Assembly (NCBI GenBank): GCA_963789515.1
Contig: CAWBKW010000007.1
Span: forward strand, 1-31,135
Source of the DNA: JBAXEO01 sp963789515
GTDB taxonomy: Bacteria; Actinomycetota; Coriobacteriia; Anaerosomatales; JAAXUF01
Direction of reading: 5' to 3'
DNA: 31,135 nucleotides
The notes under the pieces were generated by a model. That model was given only the letters and a program-made list of their open reading frames with translations, made no database searches and had not been told where the DNA came from. This document shows positions 9,053 through 18,523 of the stretch, piece after piece. Position 1 is the stretch's first letter. Each line of letters opens with the position of its first letter. The position numbers and the translations under genes are program-made.

Positions 9053-10222
9053 ATGACGTCGCCGATTCCCGATGACACGATGCGAACCCGAGTCGCGCTG
9101 ATCGTCGCGATCAGCGTGGTCGGGGTCGCCATCCTTGCGATGGGAGCGTGGGCGGTCTTCCGCCCGCATCCCAAGCCGCCCGCCAAGCCGACGTACAGCC
9201 CGATCACGGAAACCACGGCGTCGGCGACCCCGACGACAGGATCGGTGGACGCGAGCGGTGCGCCGTCCGCCGAGAGCTCGACCACGACCGCGGTCCCCCC
9301 GGCTGAGAGCGGGACCGCAGCCTCGCCCGCATTCGTTCGCGCCTCGAAGATCGCCTTCCGGCTCGGCTCGACGGTCTACGTGGCCGACGAGGACGGTGGC
9401 TCCGCCCGGGCCGTCGTGCAGGCCGCCGACGGCCCGTTCGCGCTTTCGCCGGACGGACGCGCGCTTGCGCTCACCCGCGCCGGGAACGTCACGGTCTACG
9501 ACGTCGAGACCGGCCTGCCGTCCTTCTCGGGACCGGCGGAGTCCGTGCAGCCTGAGTGGCTGCCCGACTCGTCGGCCGTGATGTTCATGCGCGTCGGCGC
9601 CGACGGCGTCCCCCAGATGTTCCGCGTGTCGTCCACGGGAGGACCCGAGACGCTGGTGGGCACAGGATCGGGCTCCGTGTCATCGCCTGACGGCGCGATC
9701 CTGGCTCTCTTGCCGGCACCCGGCTCCACCGCCACCCCGCAGGTCCTGGTCTCGAAGAACGGGGGAGCGTTTCAAACGGTCGACGTGCCGAGTGGTGACC
9801 CGATCGAGGTCACGTTGAGCAACAGTCGGCTCTTCGTCTCCACGATCTCGACCTCCTCCGGCGCCGCGGTCTGGTCGTTCGCCCTGGACGGCAGCGATCG
9901 AAAGCAGCTCGTGAAGCCGAGTTCCGCGGCCGAGAAGGGCTCGACGTTCGGGCGCCTGCTTCTCAGCCCGGATGGCGCCAGCCTCCTGTACGCCGAGGAG
10001 AGCGATGACGGCTACTCGCGCATGTGGCTCGTCCCGGTCGCCGGGGGCACTCCCGTCTCGCTGTCACCCCGGCGCGACAGCTATCCGCTGAAGTGGTCCG
10101 TCTCGGGCAAGGAGATCCTCTTCATCGAGGGGAATGCCTTCCAGGGAGAGTCCACCGCGCTCTTCCACGTGAGTCCGGCAGGCACGCGCCGGCTCATGGT
10201 GGTCAGCGGGGCGGGGCTGTAG
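9053..10222 (+). CDS. Membrane-anchored beta-propeller (TolB/PD40-like) protein
   Basis: This intact 389-residue protein has one N-terminal membrane segment (VALIVAISVVGVAILAMGAW, residues about 14-34) after a short cytoplasmic tail. A Thr/Ser/Pro/Ala-rich linker of about 60 residues follows, then an extracytoplasmic beta-propeller with blades such as ALSPDGRALALTRAGNVTVY, EWLPDSSAVMFMRVGADGVP, LLLSPDGASLLYAEESDDGY and LKWSVSGKEILFIEGNAFQG. The SPDG...L...R/Y pattern is that of PD40/WD40-like repeats in TolB. It probably scaffolds proteins at the outer face of the membrane. The ATG follows AAGAGGAATCAGGAAGC. It sits 34 bases behind the dehydrogenase and 72 bases ahead of the exosortase-family gene, so a link with surface-protein export is possible but not shown. 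Confidence 0.8.
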   Translation: MTSPIPDDTMRTRVALIVAISVVGVAILAMGAWAVFRPHPKPPAKPTYSPITETTASATPTTGSVDASGAPSAESSTTTAVPPAESGTAASPAFVRASKIAFRLGSTVYVADEDGGSARAVVQAADGPFALSPDGRALALTRAGNVTVYDVETGLPSFSGPAESVQPEWLPDSSAVMFMRVGADGVPQMFRVSSTGGPETLVGTGSGSVSSPDGAILALLPAPGSTATPQVLVSKNGGAFQTVDVPSGDPIEVTLSNSRLFVSTISTSSGAAVWSFALDGSDRKQLVKPSSAAEKGSTFGRLLLSPDGASLLYAEESDDGYSRMWLVPVAGGTPVSLSPRRDSYPLKWSVSGKEILFIEGNAFQGESTALFHVSPAGTRRLMVVSGAGL

Positions 10223-10294
10223 CGGGTAGCGCGCTCTCGTACGGGAGCTGTACTCTGAGCTCACGCGCTGCGTTGAGAGGGGGCACGGGGGCAC

Positions 10295-10810
10295 GTGGGC
10301 TTCTTTATCCAACGTCGCGGTTCGCTTGCCGTGGTGGCCGTCGCCTTCATTCTCGTATTCACGGTCTTCCAGGCCTCGATCGTGCTGGCGGAATCTACTG
10401 GCCGAATGGGGTGGCTGATGGACTCCACCGCCAAGGCGGCCGGGTTGCTCATCGACGCGGTGGGTATACCCGCGACCGTGCTGGGCAACCGGATACTCCT
10501 TGCCACAAGCACGCTGCAGATCGACATCGACTGCACGGGCATCGCGATTGCCGCTTTGTACTCTGCGCTTGTGATCGCCTACCCGCTCGCGGCCCGGACG
10601 CGCTTGCTCGCCTTGGCGGTCGGGATTCCGGTCATCGCGATGGTGAACCTGCTTCGTCTCTTGGGGGTTGCGGTAGCGGTTGAGCATCTGAGTCCGACGG
10701 CGTTCGGCTTCGTTCACGACTATCTCTTCAAGGTCGCCATGATGCTTGTGGTCGTGGGACTGTGGGCTGCATGGCTCCAGATTGCACGGGGCCATGCGAA
10801 GACGATCTGA
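10295..10810 (+). CDS. Exosortase/archaeosortase family protein (small, XrtH-like size)
   Basis: This intact 171-residue multi-membrane protein carries the catalytic signature of the exosortase/archaeosortase superfamily. The Cys is in DIDCTGIAIAALYSALVIAY (Cys80), the Arg in MVNLLRLLGVAV (Arg121), and the His in GFVHDYLFKVAMM (His141). About five hydrophobic segments surround them. These transpeptidase-like membrane enzymes cleave C-terminal sorting tails (PEP-CTERM and relatives) and attach or release surface proteins. The short length suits the exosortase-H-type subgroup rather than the longer XrtA form. The start is GTG after a G-rich stretch. It overlaps the next membrane-protein gene by 17 bases, so they form one transcription unit. 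No CTERM-tailed substrate is visible in the window; the FemAB-like gene at 5736 is a typical companion. Confidence 0.85.
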   Translation: MGFFIQRRGSLAVVAVAFILVFTVFQASIVLAESTGRMGWLMDSTAKAAGLLIDAVGIPATVLGNRILLATSTLQIDIDCTGIAIAALYSALVIAYPLAARTRLLALAVGIPVIAMVNLLRLLGVAVAVEHLSPTAFGFVHDYLFKVAMMLVVVGLWAAWLQIARGHAKTI

Positions 10811-11233
10811 TGTAGCGATCTTCATCGGCTCTGTGGTCGGCTACTCGGTGGTGTTGGCCGCCCTCGCGTGGTGGATGCCCAGCCTCAGGAGCTTCAATCC
10901 GAGCGACTCCCTGGTCGTGATCCCTGTCGTGAGCGTGATACTCAGTGCGAGAGCGGCGCCATGGCGGCGCCGACTGACGTACGCGGGCGCGATTCTGGGC
11001 ACGTTTGTGGCCGTCAACTTCGTGTTCGCCTACTCAGGACTGATGGCCGAGGTCGGGCAGCATATCGGTGCCGACCTGTTCGCGTCGACGGTGGCGTGAT
11101 CTACATGGTCTTCTCCTTTGCCGTTCCGCTCGGTGCCCTTCTCCTGTTCGTCGGACGCGACCCCTCGATGCTCTGGGTGAGGCCTTTGAGTCAGAAGAGG
11201 AAGAATCCGCCCAAGGCGACTCGCCGACGCTGA
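10794..11233 (+). CDS. Small membrane protein partnered with the exosortase-family gene (one frameshift)
   Basis: The start is ATG 10794 (MRRRSDVAIFIGSVVGYSVV), overlapping the exosortase-family gene by 17 bases. The frame gives three membrane segments (AIFIGSVVGYSVVLAALAWW, VVIPVVSVILSA and LTYAGAILGTFVAVNFVFAY) and then stops after LFASTVA at about 11099. Reading on one frame over gives VIYMVFSFAVPLGALLLFVG and a basic tail QKRKNPPKATRRR up to TGA at 11233. One missing G near 11098 would join them into a 147-residue, four-helix protein. Exosortase-H-type loci often encode a small associated membrane protein in this position; assigning it to that role is inference. If the stop is genuine, the protein ends at 11099. 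Confidence 0.65.
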
Positions 11234-11288
11234 CATTCCGGATGGCTGACCAGAGGGACATCCCGCTCACGCCACCACGCGCATGAGA

Positions 11289-11316
11289 TTGCCAGCTGAG
11301 CACTGAAGAATATACC
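11289..11316 (+). promoter_or_regulatory. Promoter of the DUF302 gene (-35 TTGCCA, -10 TATACC)
   Basis: TTGCCA (11289-11294) and TATACC (11311-11316) are spaced 16 bases apart. The -10 lies inside the inverted repeat at 11312-11327, a layout that suits repression by steric block. Confidence 0.55.
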
Positions 11317-11327
11317 CCCTATGGTAT
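11312..11327. promoter_or_regulatory. CsoR/CstR-like operator palindrome
   Basis: ATACCCCCTATGGTAT is an inverted repeat (ATACC/GGTAT arms, six-base centre) overlapping the -10 of the DUF302 promoter. Operators of the CsoR/RcnR/FrmR/CstR repressor family generally read ATACCC..GGGTAT. No regulator gene of this family is present in the window, so the trans factor is inferred. Confidence 0.55.
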
Positions 11328-11390
11328 TTTTCGGCGAATCGGCGTAGCATCTCGCCAGCACGGATTCCCGCTTTCCGAGGAGGCAGCTTC

Positions 11391-11777
11391 ATGGAGCTCG
11401 ACTACACCGTCTCGACCACGAAGTCCCACGCCGACGCCGTCCAGGCAGTCGTCGACAGGACCGCGGCCCACGGGTTCCGCGTGCAGTTCGTCCACGACGT
11501 GCAGGAGACGCTCGCCGAGAAGGGCTTCGAGCGCGATCCGCTCACCATCGTCGAGATGTGCAACGCGAAGTTCGCGAGCCAGGTGCTGGCCGCCGACCCC
11601 AAGATCGGGCTGATGCTCCCATGTCCGATCATGGTGTACGTCGAGGGCGGTCAGACGCTCATCTCCACGATGCGCCCCACCCTGATCGGCGGGTTCTTCC
11701 CGGCGGCGGGAATCGATGAGGTTGCAGCCGAGGTCGAGAAGATCCTGATCGCGGTCATCGACGAAGCGGCTGCGTAG
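11391..11777 (+). CDS. DUF302 domain protein
   Basis: This intact 128-residue cytosolic protein has a strong GAGGAGG ribosome site eight bases before its ATG. It opens MELDYTVSTTKSHADAVQAV and continues HGFRVQFVHDVQETLAEKGF, then VEMCNAKFASQVLAADPKIG and MLPCPIMVYVEGGQTLISTM. The order helix - VxHD - CNPxxA-like - LPC(x)xxVY is that of the DUF302 fold; here the usual N-P is N-A. The family is often found with sulfur-carrier, rhodanese or metal-response genes and has conserved Cys residues (CNAK and LPCP here). The CsoR/CstR-like operator on its promoter agrees with a role in sulfane-sulfur or thiophilic-metal response. The biochemical activity is unknown. It is monocistronic, as the next promoter starts 36 bases after its stop. 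Confidence 0.85.
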   Translation: MELDYTVSTTKSHADAVQAVVDRTAAHGFRVQFVHDVQETLAEKGFERDPLTIVEMCNAKFASQVLAADPKIGLMLPCPIMVYVEGGQTLISTMRPTLIGGFFPAAGIDEVAAEVEKILIAVIDEAAA

Positions 11778-11812
11778 AAGCCGCGCGGGAGCCACGGTCT
11801 GTGGAGGACGGT

Positions 11813-11841
11813 TTGCCCCGACAGGGACCCTCGCCTATACT
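11813..11841 (+). promoter_or_regulatory. Promoter of the ilv operon
   Basis: TTGCCC (11813-11818) and TATACT (11836-11841) are separated by exactly 17 bases. The expected transcription start is near 11848, just ahead of the T-box leader. Confidence 0.7.
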
Positions 11842-11869
11842 TCCGACCTACATTCTGAATACCGCAAGG

Positions 11870-12195
11870 GCTTTGAAGGGGACAGTAGAGGCCAATCCTC
11901 GCCTCAGAGAGCCGGGTACAGGTGAAAGCCCGGCGCAGGACGCTTCGAAATCTCACCCCTGAGCCACCCGGAAGAACGAACGGCCGCTTCACACGAGCGA
12001 ACGACCTTCGCGAGCGGTCGGGACAAGTAGGCCGGGTCGGTGGCATCCGTTACCTGCCGTACGAGTGGGCGCCTGCCTTTCGCGAGCCGTTTCGGCTCGC
12101 CGAGGACGACAGGCGCCAAGCGGGGTGGTACCGCGGAAGCAGCAGCTTTCGTCCCGGCATGGGGCGACCGCATGCGCGCTACCGCGGTTCTCTTC
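11870..12195 (+). ncRNA. T-box riboswitch leader upstream of ilvD
   Basis: The universal T-box sequence TGGTACCGCGG occurs at 12126-12136. Stem I can be drawn from AGGGG (11877-11881) pairing with CCCCT (11956-11960). An AGTA element (11884-11887) lies opposite CGAAATCTCA, as in the loop-E/specifier region. Within that loop the specifier could be AUC (Ile, 11950-11952) or CUC followed by A (Leu, 11952-11955); the purine after the codon favours Leu. A stem-III-like hairpin (GGCGCCTG...CAGGCGCC with inner GAGCCG/CGGCTC) lies at about 12067-12116. The T-box segment ACCGCGG (12130-12136) can instead pair with CCGCGGT (12182-12188), followed by TTCTCTTCGTCT, a plausible terminator or sequestering helix. 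Uncharged tRNA would turn on the operon. Confidence 0.85.
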
Positions 12196-12200
12196 GTCTC
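12182..12200 (+). terminator. Putative T-box-controlled terminator, 3' arm
   Basis: CCGCGGT (12182-12188) can pair with ACCGCGG of the T-box and is followed by a pyrimidine-rich run. The loop is long (about 45 bases) and contains its own small hairpin, so this is a weaker terminator than the classic kind. Translational control is the alternative. Confidence 0.45.
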
Positions 12201-12316
12201 ATGACCCGCTTTCACCCGATGCCCGAACCGCGTGCTCGGTCCGGTGCATTCGCTCATATCGTGCGGCTGAGAAGCGCGGCGCCGCCGTCCCGACATTTCG
12301 ATGGGAAGGGCGGAGC

Positions 12317-13989
12317 ATGCAGCTGAAGAGCGACCGCATGAAGGGTGGCCTGTCCAAGGCCCCTCACCGTAGCCTCCTCAAGGCCGACGGTCTCACCGAC
12401 GAGGAGATCTCGCGGCCGCTCATCGCCGTCATCAACTCGGCGAACGAGATCATTCCCGGCCACCTGATGCTCGACAAGATCGCCGACGCCGTGAAGACCG
12501 GCGTGCTACATCGGCGGCGGCACGCCCATCGAGATCACGACCATCGGCGTGTGCGACGGCATCGCCATGAACCACGTGGGGATGCGCTACTCGCTCGTCG
12601 AGCCGAGAGGCCATCGCCGACTCCGTCGAGATCGCCGTCGCGGCGCACGCCTTCGACGCGGTCGTGCTCATCCCCAACTGCGACAAGGTCATCCCGGGCA
12701 TGCTCATGGCCGCCGCGCGGCTCGACCTGCCCACCGTCGTCATCTCCGGCGGCCCGATGCTCGCCGGCCGCGGCCCCAAGGGCGAGGCGGTCGACCTCGA
12801 CACCGTCTTCACCGCCGTCGGCAAGGTGACCGCGGGAACGATGAGCGAGGAGGACCTGCTCGAGCTCGAGGACCACGCCTGCCCCACGTGCGGCAGCTGC
12901 GCCGGGCTCTTCACCGCCAACTCGATGAACTGCCTCGTCGAGGCCATCGGCATGGGGCTGCCGGGCAACGGCACGATCCCCGCGGTCTACTCGGAGCGCA
13001 TCCGGCTCGCCAAGAAGGCCGGCATGCGCGTCATGGAGCTGCTCGAGGAAGGCGTCACCGCCCGCCAGATCATCACCGCCGACGGCGGTCCGCAACGCGA
13101 TGACGCTCGACATGGCGTTCGGCGGCAGCTCGAACACGGTGCTGCACCTCACGGCGATCGCGCACGAGGCCGGGCGCCGACATCACGCTCGACGACTGGG
13201 CCGCGGTCAGCGCGCGCACGCCCAACCTGGTGCGCATCTCGCCCGCGAGCGACCTGCACATGGAGGACCTCTACGCGGTCGGCGGCATCCCGACGATCAT
13301 GCGCGAGCTCGACAAGCGCGGGCTCGTCGCGCGCGATGCGCTCACCGTCAACGGGCAGACCGCCGGCGAGATCGTCGACAGCGCCCGCGACGCGGACGGC
13401 CGCGTCGTGCACACTCGAGCGACCCCTACTACGCCGAGGGCGGCCTGCGCGTGCTGCGCGGCAACATCGCGCCCGACGGCGCCGTCGTCAAGCAGTCGGC
13501 GGTGCCCAAGGAGATGCGCGTCCACACCGGCCCGGCCCGCGTCTTCGAGTCCGAGGAGACCGCGGTCGCGGCGATCCTCGGCGGGGCGATCAACGCGGGC
13601 GACGTCGTCGTCATCCGCTACGAGGGCCCGCAAGGGCGGTCCCGGGCATGCGCGAGATGCTGACGCCGACCTCGGCGATCGCGGGCATGGGGCTCTCGGC
13701 GAGCGTCGCGCTCATCACCGACGGCCGCTTCTCCGGCGCCACCAAGGGCCCGGCCGTCGGTCACGTCTCGCCCGAGGCGGCTGCGGGCGGCCCGATCGCG
13801 CTCATCGCCGAGGGCGACTCCATCACCGTCGACATCGACGCGGCGACACTCACGCTCCACGTCGACGACGATGAGCTGGAAGTCCGACGCGCAGCCTGGC
13901 AGCCGCCGGCGCCGCGCGTGACGTCAGGCGTGCTCGCGCGCTACGCGAAGCTCGTCTCGAGTGCAGACAAGGGGGCGGTGCTGTCGTGA
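12317..13989 (+). CDS. ilvD: Dihydroxy-acid dehydratase (several apparent sequencing frameshifts)
   Basis: It converts 2,3-dihydroxy-isovalerate and -methylvalerate to the 2-oxo acids of valine and isoleucine synthesis. The start is ATG after GGGAAGGGCGGAGC. Rejoining the frames gives a complete enzyme of about 555 residues: SDRMKGGLSKAPHRSLLKA, PNCDKVIPGMLMAAARLDLP, the Fe-S ligand segment DHACPTCGSCAGLFTANSMN, MAFGGSSNTVLHLTAIAHEA, HTGPARVFESEETA and ALITDGRFSGATKGPAVGHV. Insertions of one base lie near 12507, 12606, 13085, 13170, 13630 and 13650, and a two-base gain (or one-base loss) near 13413. All hallmark motifs survive across the breaks, so I read errors, not decay. It is the first gene of the T-box-controlled operon, and its stop overlaps the ilvB start. 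Confidence 0.93.
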
Positions 13990-15753
13990 GTGAACGCATG
14001 ACAGGCGCGCAGGCGCTGGTGCGTGCGCTCGAAGCTCGAGGGAGTGGACCTGCTCTTCGGCTATCCGGGAGGCGTCGTGCTGCCGATCTTCGACGCGCTG
14101 TACGACTCCAAGCAGATCCGCACGATCCTGCCGCGCCACGAGCAGGGCGCGGTCCACATGGCCGACGGCTACGCGCGCGCCACCGGGCGCTGCGGCGTCG
14201 GCGCTCGTGACGAGCGGTCCGGGCGCGACCAACACGGTCACGGGCATCGCCAACGCCTACATGGACTCGATCCCGATGGTGGTGTTCACCGGCCAGGTGG
14301 CGTCGTCGGTCATCGGCACCGACGCGTTCCAGGAGTCCGACATCACCGGCATCACGCTGCCGATCACCAAGCACAACTACCTCGTCAAGGACGCGGCCGA
14401 CCTTCCCGAGGTCATCAAGGAGGCGTTCTACATCGCCACGACCGGCCGGCCCGGTCCGGTGCTCATCGACGTCCCCGTCGACGTGAGCAAGCACGAGATC
14501 GACTTCGTGTGGCCCGACGCGCGTCAACCTGCCCGGCTACAAGCCCACGGTCAAGGGCCACAGCAGGCAGATCAAGCAGGCCGCCGAGCTCATCGCCACG
14601 GGCGCGCCGGCCGCTGCTGTACGCGGGCGGCGGCGTGCTTGTCGTCGGGGGCGTCCAAGGAGCTCAAGGAGCTCGCCGAGCTCATGCAGCTTCCGGTCGT
14701 CGCGACGCTCATGGGCAAGGGCTGCTTCCCGGAGGACCACCACCTGAGCGTCGGGATGCCGGGCATGCACGGCGCCAAGTACACCAACTACACCATCACC
14801 GAGACCGACCTGCTCATCGCGGTGGGCGTGCGCTTCGACGACCGCGTGACCGGCAAGCTCTCGAGCGTTCGCGAGCAAGGCCAAGATCATCCACGTCGAC
14901 GTCGACCCCGCCGAGATCGGCAAGAACAAGCTCGGTCGACGTGCCGATCGTGGGCGACGCCAAGCCGAGTGCTCGCCGGGCTCGTCGCCGAGCTGCGCAA
15001 GACCGGCGCCGAGCCGCAGGACCGAGGCGTGGATGCGCGCGATCGACGACTGGCGCAAGCAGTTCCCGCTGCACTACCACCCGACCGACGAGGTCATCCA
15101 GCCGGAGCTCGTCGTGCAGGCCATCGACCGCCTGACCAAGGACCGCAAGCGCGTCATCTGCCACCGAGGTCGGGCAGAACCAGATGTGGGCGTGCCAGTA
15201 CACGCACCTCACCGAGCCGCGCACGTGGGTCTCCTCGGGAGGTCTGGGCACGATGGGCTTCGGGCTGCCGGCGGCGATCGGCGCGCAAGCTCGGCATGCC
15301 CGACCACCTCGTCATCGACATCGCCGGTGACGGCTCGATCCAGATGAACAGCCAGGAGATGGCGACCGGCCAAGATCAACGACATGCCGGTCAAGGTCGT
15401 CGTGCTCAACAACGGCTACCTGGGCATGGTGCGCCAGTGGCAGGAGCTCTTCTACGACAAGCGCTACGCTCCTCGGTGCTCGACCAGGACTGCCCGGACT
15501 TCGTGAAGCTCGCCGACGCGTACGGCTGGGCCGGCTTGCGCGTCACCGATCCCGCCGAACTCGAGGCGACGCTGACCGCGGCGTTCGACCACGACGGGCC
15601 CGCGATCGTCGACGTGCGCGTCGACGCGCGAGGAGTGCGTCTACCCGATGGTCGCTCCGGGCGGCTCGATCGACGAGATGCTCGGCGGCGTGCCGGGCGC
15701 TCCGGTATCCGACATGCTCGATGACGACCTTGCTCGAGGAGGTGTGGGAGTAG
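13986..15753 (+). CDS. ilvB: Acetolactate synthase large subunit (about 15 apparent frameshifts)
   Basis: This thiamine-diphosphate enzyme joins two pyruvates, or pyruvate and 2-oxobutyrate, in the first common step of branched-chain amino acid synthesis. The start is GTG at 13986, sharing GTGA with the ilvD stop. The rejoined protein has LLFGYPGGVVLPIFDALYDS, the catalytic Glu in LPRHEQGAVHMADGYARATG, VTSGPGATNTVTGIANAYMD, GLGTMGFGLPAAIGAKLGMP, and the cofactor motif GDGSIQMNSQE...VVVLNNGYLGMVRQWQELFY. The C-terminus reads CVYPMVAPGGSIDEMLGG and ends near VWE at 15753. Single-base insertions recur roughly every 100 bases (near 14029, 14199, 14521, 14600, 14650, 14871, 14933, 14967, 15022, 15166, 15287, 15371, 15468, 15630, 15731). 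It is two bases ahead of the regulatory-subunit gene. Confidence 0.93.
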
Positions 15754-15755
15754 CC

Positions 15756-16241
15756 ATGAAGCACACACTCTCAGTGCTCGTCGAGAACAAGCCCGGCGTG
15801 CTCACCCGCGTCACGTCGCTGTTCGCTCGCCGCGGCTTCAACATCGACTCGCTCGCGGTGGGTCCGACCGAGGACCCGACGCTCTCGCGCATCACGATGG
15901 TGGTGAGCGCCGAGGACACGCCGATCGAGCAGATCACCAAGCAGCTCTACAAGCTCATCAACGTGATCAAGATCCAGGACCTCGATCCGGCCGAGTCGAT
16001 CGACCGCGAGCTCGTGCTGTTCAAGGTCAACGCGGCCCCCGAGCGGCGACACGAGATCATCGAGATCGCCAACGTGTTCCGCGCCAAGGTCATCGACGTC
16101 GGGCGCAACTCGCTGACGATCGAGGCCACGGGCTCGACCGACAAGCTCCAGGCGATGGAGGACCTCTTCCGCGCGTACGGCATCAAGGAGCTCGCACGCA
16201 CCGGCAAGATCGCGCTCGCGCGCGGCTCGCGGGACAGCTAG
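15756..16241 (+). CDS. ilvN: Acetolactate synthase small (regulatory) subunit
   Basis: This intact 161-residue subunit starts at ATG 15756, two bases after the ilvB stop and just behind GAGGAGGTGTGGGAG, which lies in the end of ilvB and serves as ribosome site. The N-terminal ACT domain is textbook: HTLSVLVENKPGVLTRVTSL and FARRGFNIDSLAVGPTEDPT, the site where valine binds for feedback inhibition. The C-terminal domain (ELVLFKVNAAPERRHEIIEI, VIDVGRNSLTIEATGSTDKL, DLFRAYGIKELARTGKIALA) activates the large subunit. It is the only gene of the ilv block without a frameshift. Confidence 0.96.
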   Translation: MKHTLSVLVENKPGVLTRVTSLFARRGFNIDSLAVGPTEDPTLSRITMVVSAEDTPIEQITKQLYKLINVIKIQDLDPAESIDRELVLFKVNAAPERRHEIIEIANVFRAKVIDVGRNSLTIEATGSTDKLQAMEDLFRAYGIKELARTGKIALARGSRDS

Positions 16242-16315
16242 ACGCGCAGCACCACCGAACCGCTCGTCCGAGACCGTCAGGCACGACGAAGCTTCGAGGG
16301 AAGGCGAGATCGAAC

Positions 16316-17316
<1,001 letters not shown>

Positions 17317-17366
17317 ACCTGAAGCTCATCCTTAGACTGCCATTCGAACCGTAGGGGAGACGCAGA

Positions 17367-18517
17367 ATGCAGAAGAAGTACCTGATGACGCCGGGGCCGA
17401 CCCCGGTACCCGCCGAGGTCATGCTCACGATGGCCGCGCCGATCATCCACCACCGCACGCCGGACTTCTCGGCGGCGTTCGCCGAGGCGATCGTCAACCT
17501 CAAGTACGTCTTCCAGACCGAGGGCGACGTGCTGCTGTTCGCGTGCTCGGGCACGGGCGTCATGGAGGCCGCGATCGTGAACTGCTTCTAGCGCCGGTGA
17601 CACGGTCATCGTGTGCCGCAACGGCAAGTTCGGTGACCGCCAGAAGAAGATCGCCGAGACGTACGGCCTCAACGTCGTCGACCTGCAGTACGGCTGGACC
17701 GAGGTCGTGCGGCCGGCCGACGTCGCCGCGGCGCTCGCCGAGCAACCCCGAGGCGCGCGGCGTCATCGTCACGCAGTCGGAGACCTCGACCGGCGTGCTC
17801 AACGACGTCAAGGCCATCGGCAAGATCGTCGGGCCGCTCGAAGACGTCGTGCTCATCGTCGACTCGATCACCGGCATCGGCGCGGTCGAGTGCAAGACCG
17901 ACGAGTGGGGCCTCGACGTCGTCATGACCGGCTCGCAGAAGGGGCTCATGCTCCCGCCGGGCCTGGCGGCCTGCACGGTCAGCAAGAAGGCGTGGAAGCG
18001 CCTACGAGCGCTCGAACGCTGCCCAAGTTCTACTTCGACTGGATGAAGTACCAGAAGAACGTCGCGAAGGACACGACGCCGTTCACCCCGGCCGTCACGC
18101 TCGTGCTGGGCCTCAACGAGTCGCTCAAGATGATCCGCGAGGAGGGCATCGAGAACACCATCGCCCGCCACTCGCGGCTCGCCGAGGCGACCCGCAAGGG
18201 CTGTCGAGGCGCTCGGCATGAAGCTGTTCGCCCCGCCCGAGGGCCGCGGCAGCGCGGTCACGCCGGCGTGGGTGCCCGAGGGCGTCGACGGCAAGGCGAT
18301 CGTCAAGATCATGAAGGACAAGTACGGCGTCACCATCGCCGGCGGCCAGGACGACTACGTCGGCAAGATCATCCGCATCGGTCACCTGGGCTACTTCGGC
18401 GAGTTCGACATCATCATGACGCTCGCCGCGCTCGAGATGACGCTGGCCGAGCTGGGCTACGAGTTCGAGCGCGGCGCGGGCATCCGCGCCGCCGAGACCG
18501 TCTTCATGGAAGGGTAG
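17367..18517 (+). CDS. Class V aminotransferase (AGXT/SerC-like), several apparent frameshifts
   Basis: This PLP-dependent aminotransferase of about 381 residues belongs to the serine-pyruvate/alanine-glyoxylate family. It opens MQKKYLMTPGPTPVPAEVML and IIHHRTPDFSAAFAEAIVNL, then shows LFACSGTGVMEAAIVNCFSA, the PLP Asp region VLIVDSITGIGAVECKTDEW, and the Schiff-base Lys in VVMTGSQKGLMLPPGLAACT. The C-terminus KYGVTIAGGQDDYVGKIIRI and LGYFGEFDIIMTLAALEMTL is complete. Shifts occur near 17590, 17745, 18003, 18030 and 18203. It is six bases ahead of serA. Aminotransferases of this family encoded beside serA in some lineages serve in place of the classical SerC, so the likely reaction is 3-phosphohydroxypyruvate plus glutamate to phosphoserine. 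Alanine-glyoxylate activity is the alternative. Confidence 0.88.
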
Positions 18518-18523
18518 GGCAGC

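Noticed and set aside
8083..9285. A 400-residue open frame on the minus strand opposite the dehydrogenase gene
   Set aside because: It is a shadow of a clearly real gene in GC-rich DNA, with Val/Gly/Asp-rich sequence and no domain.
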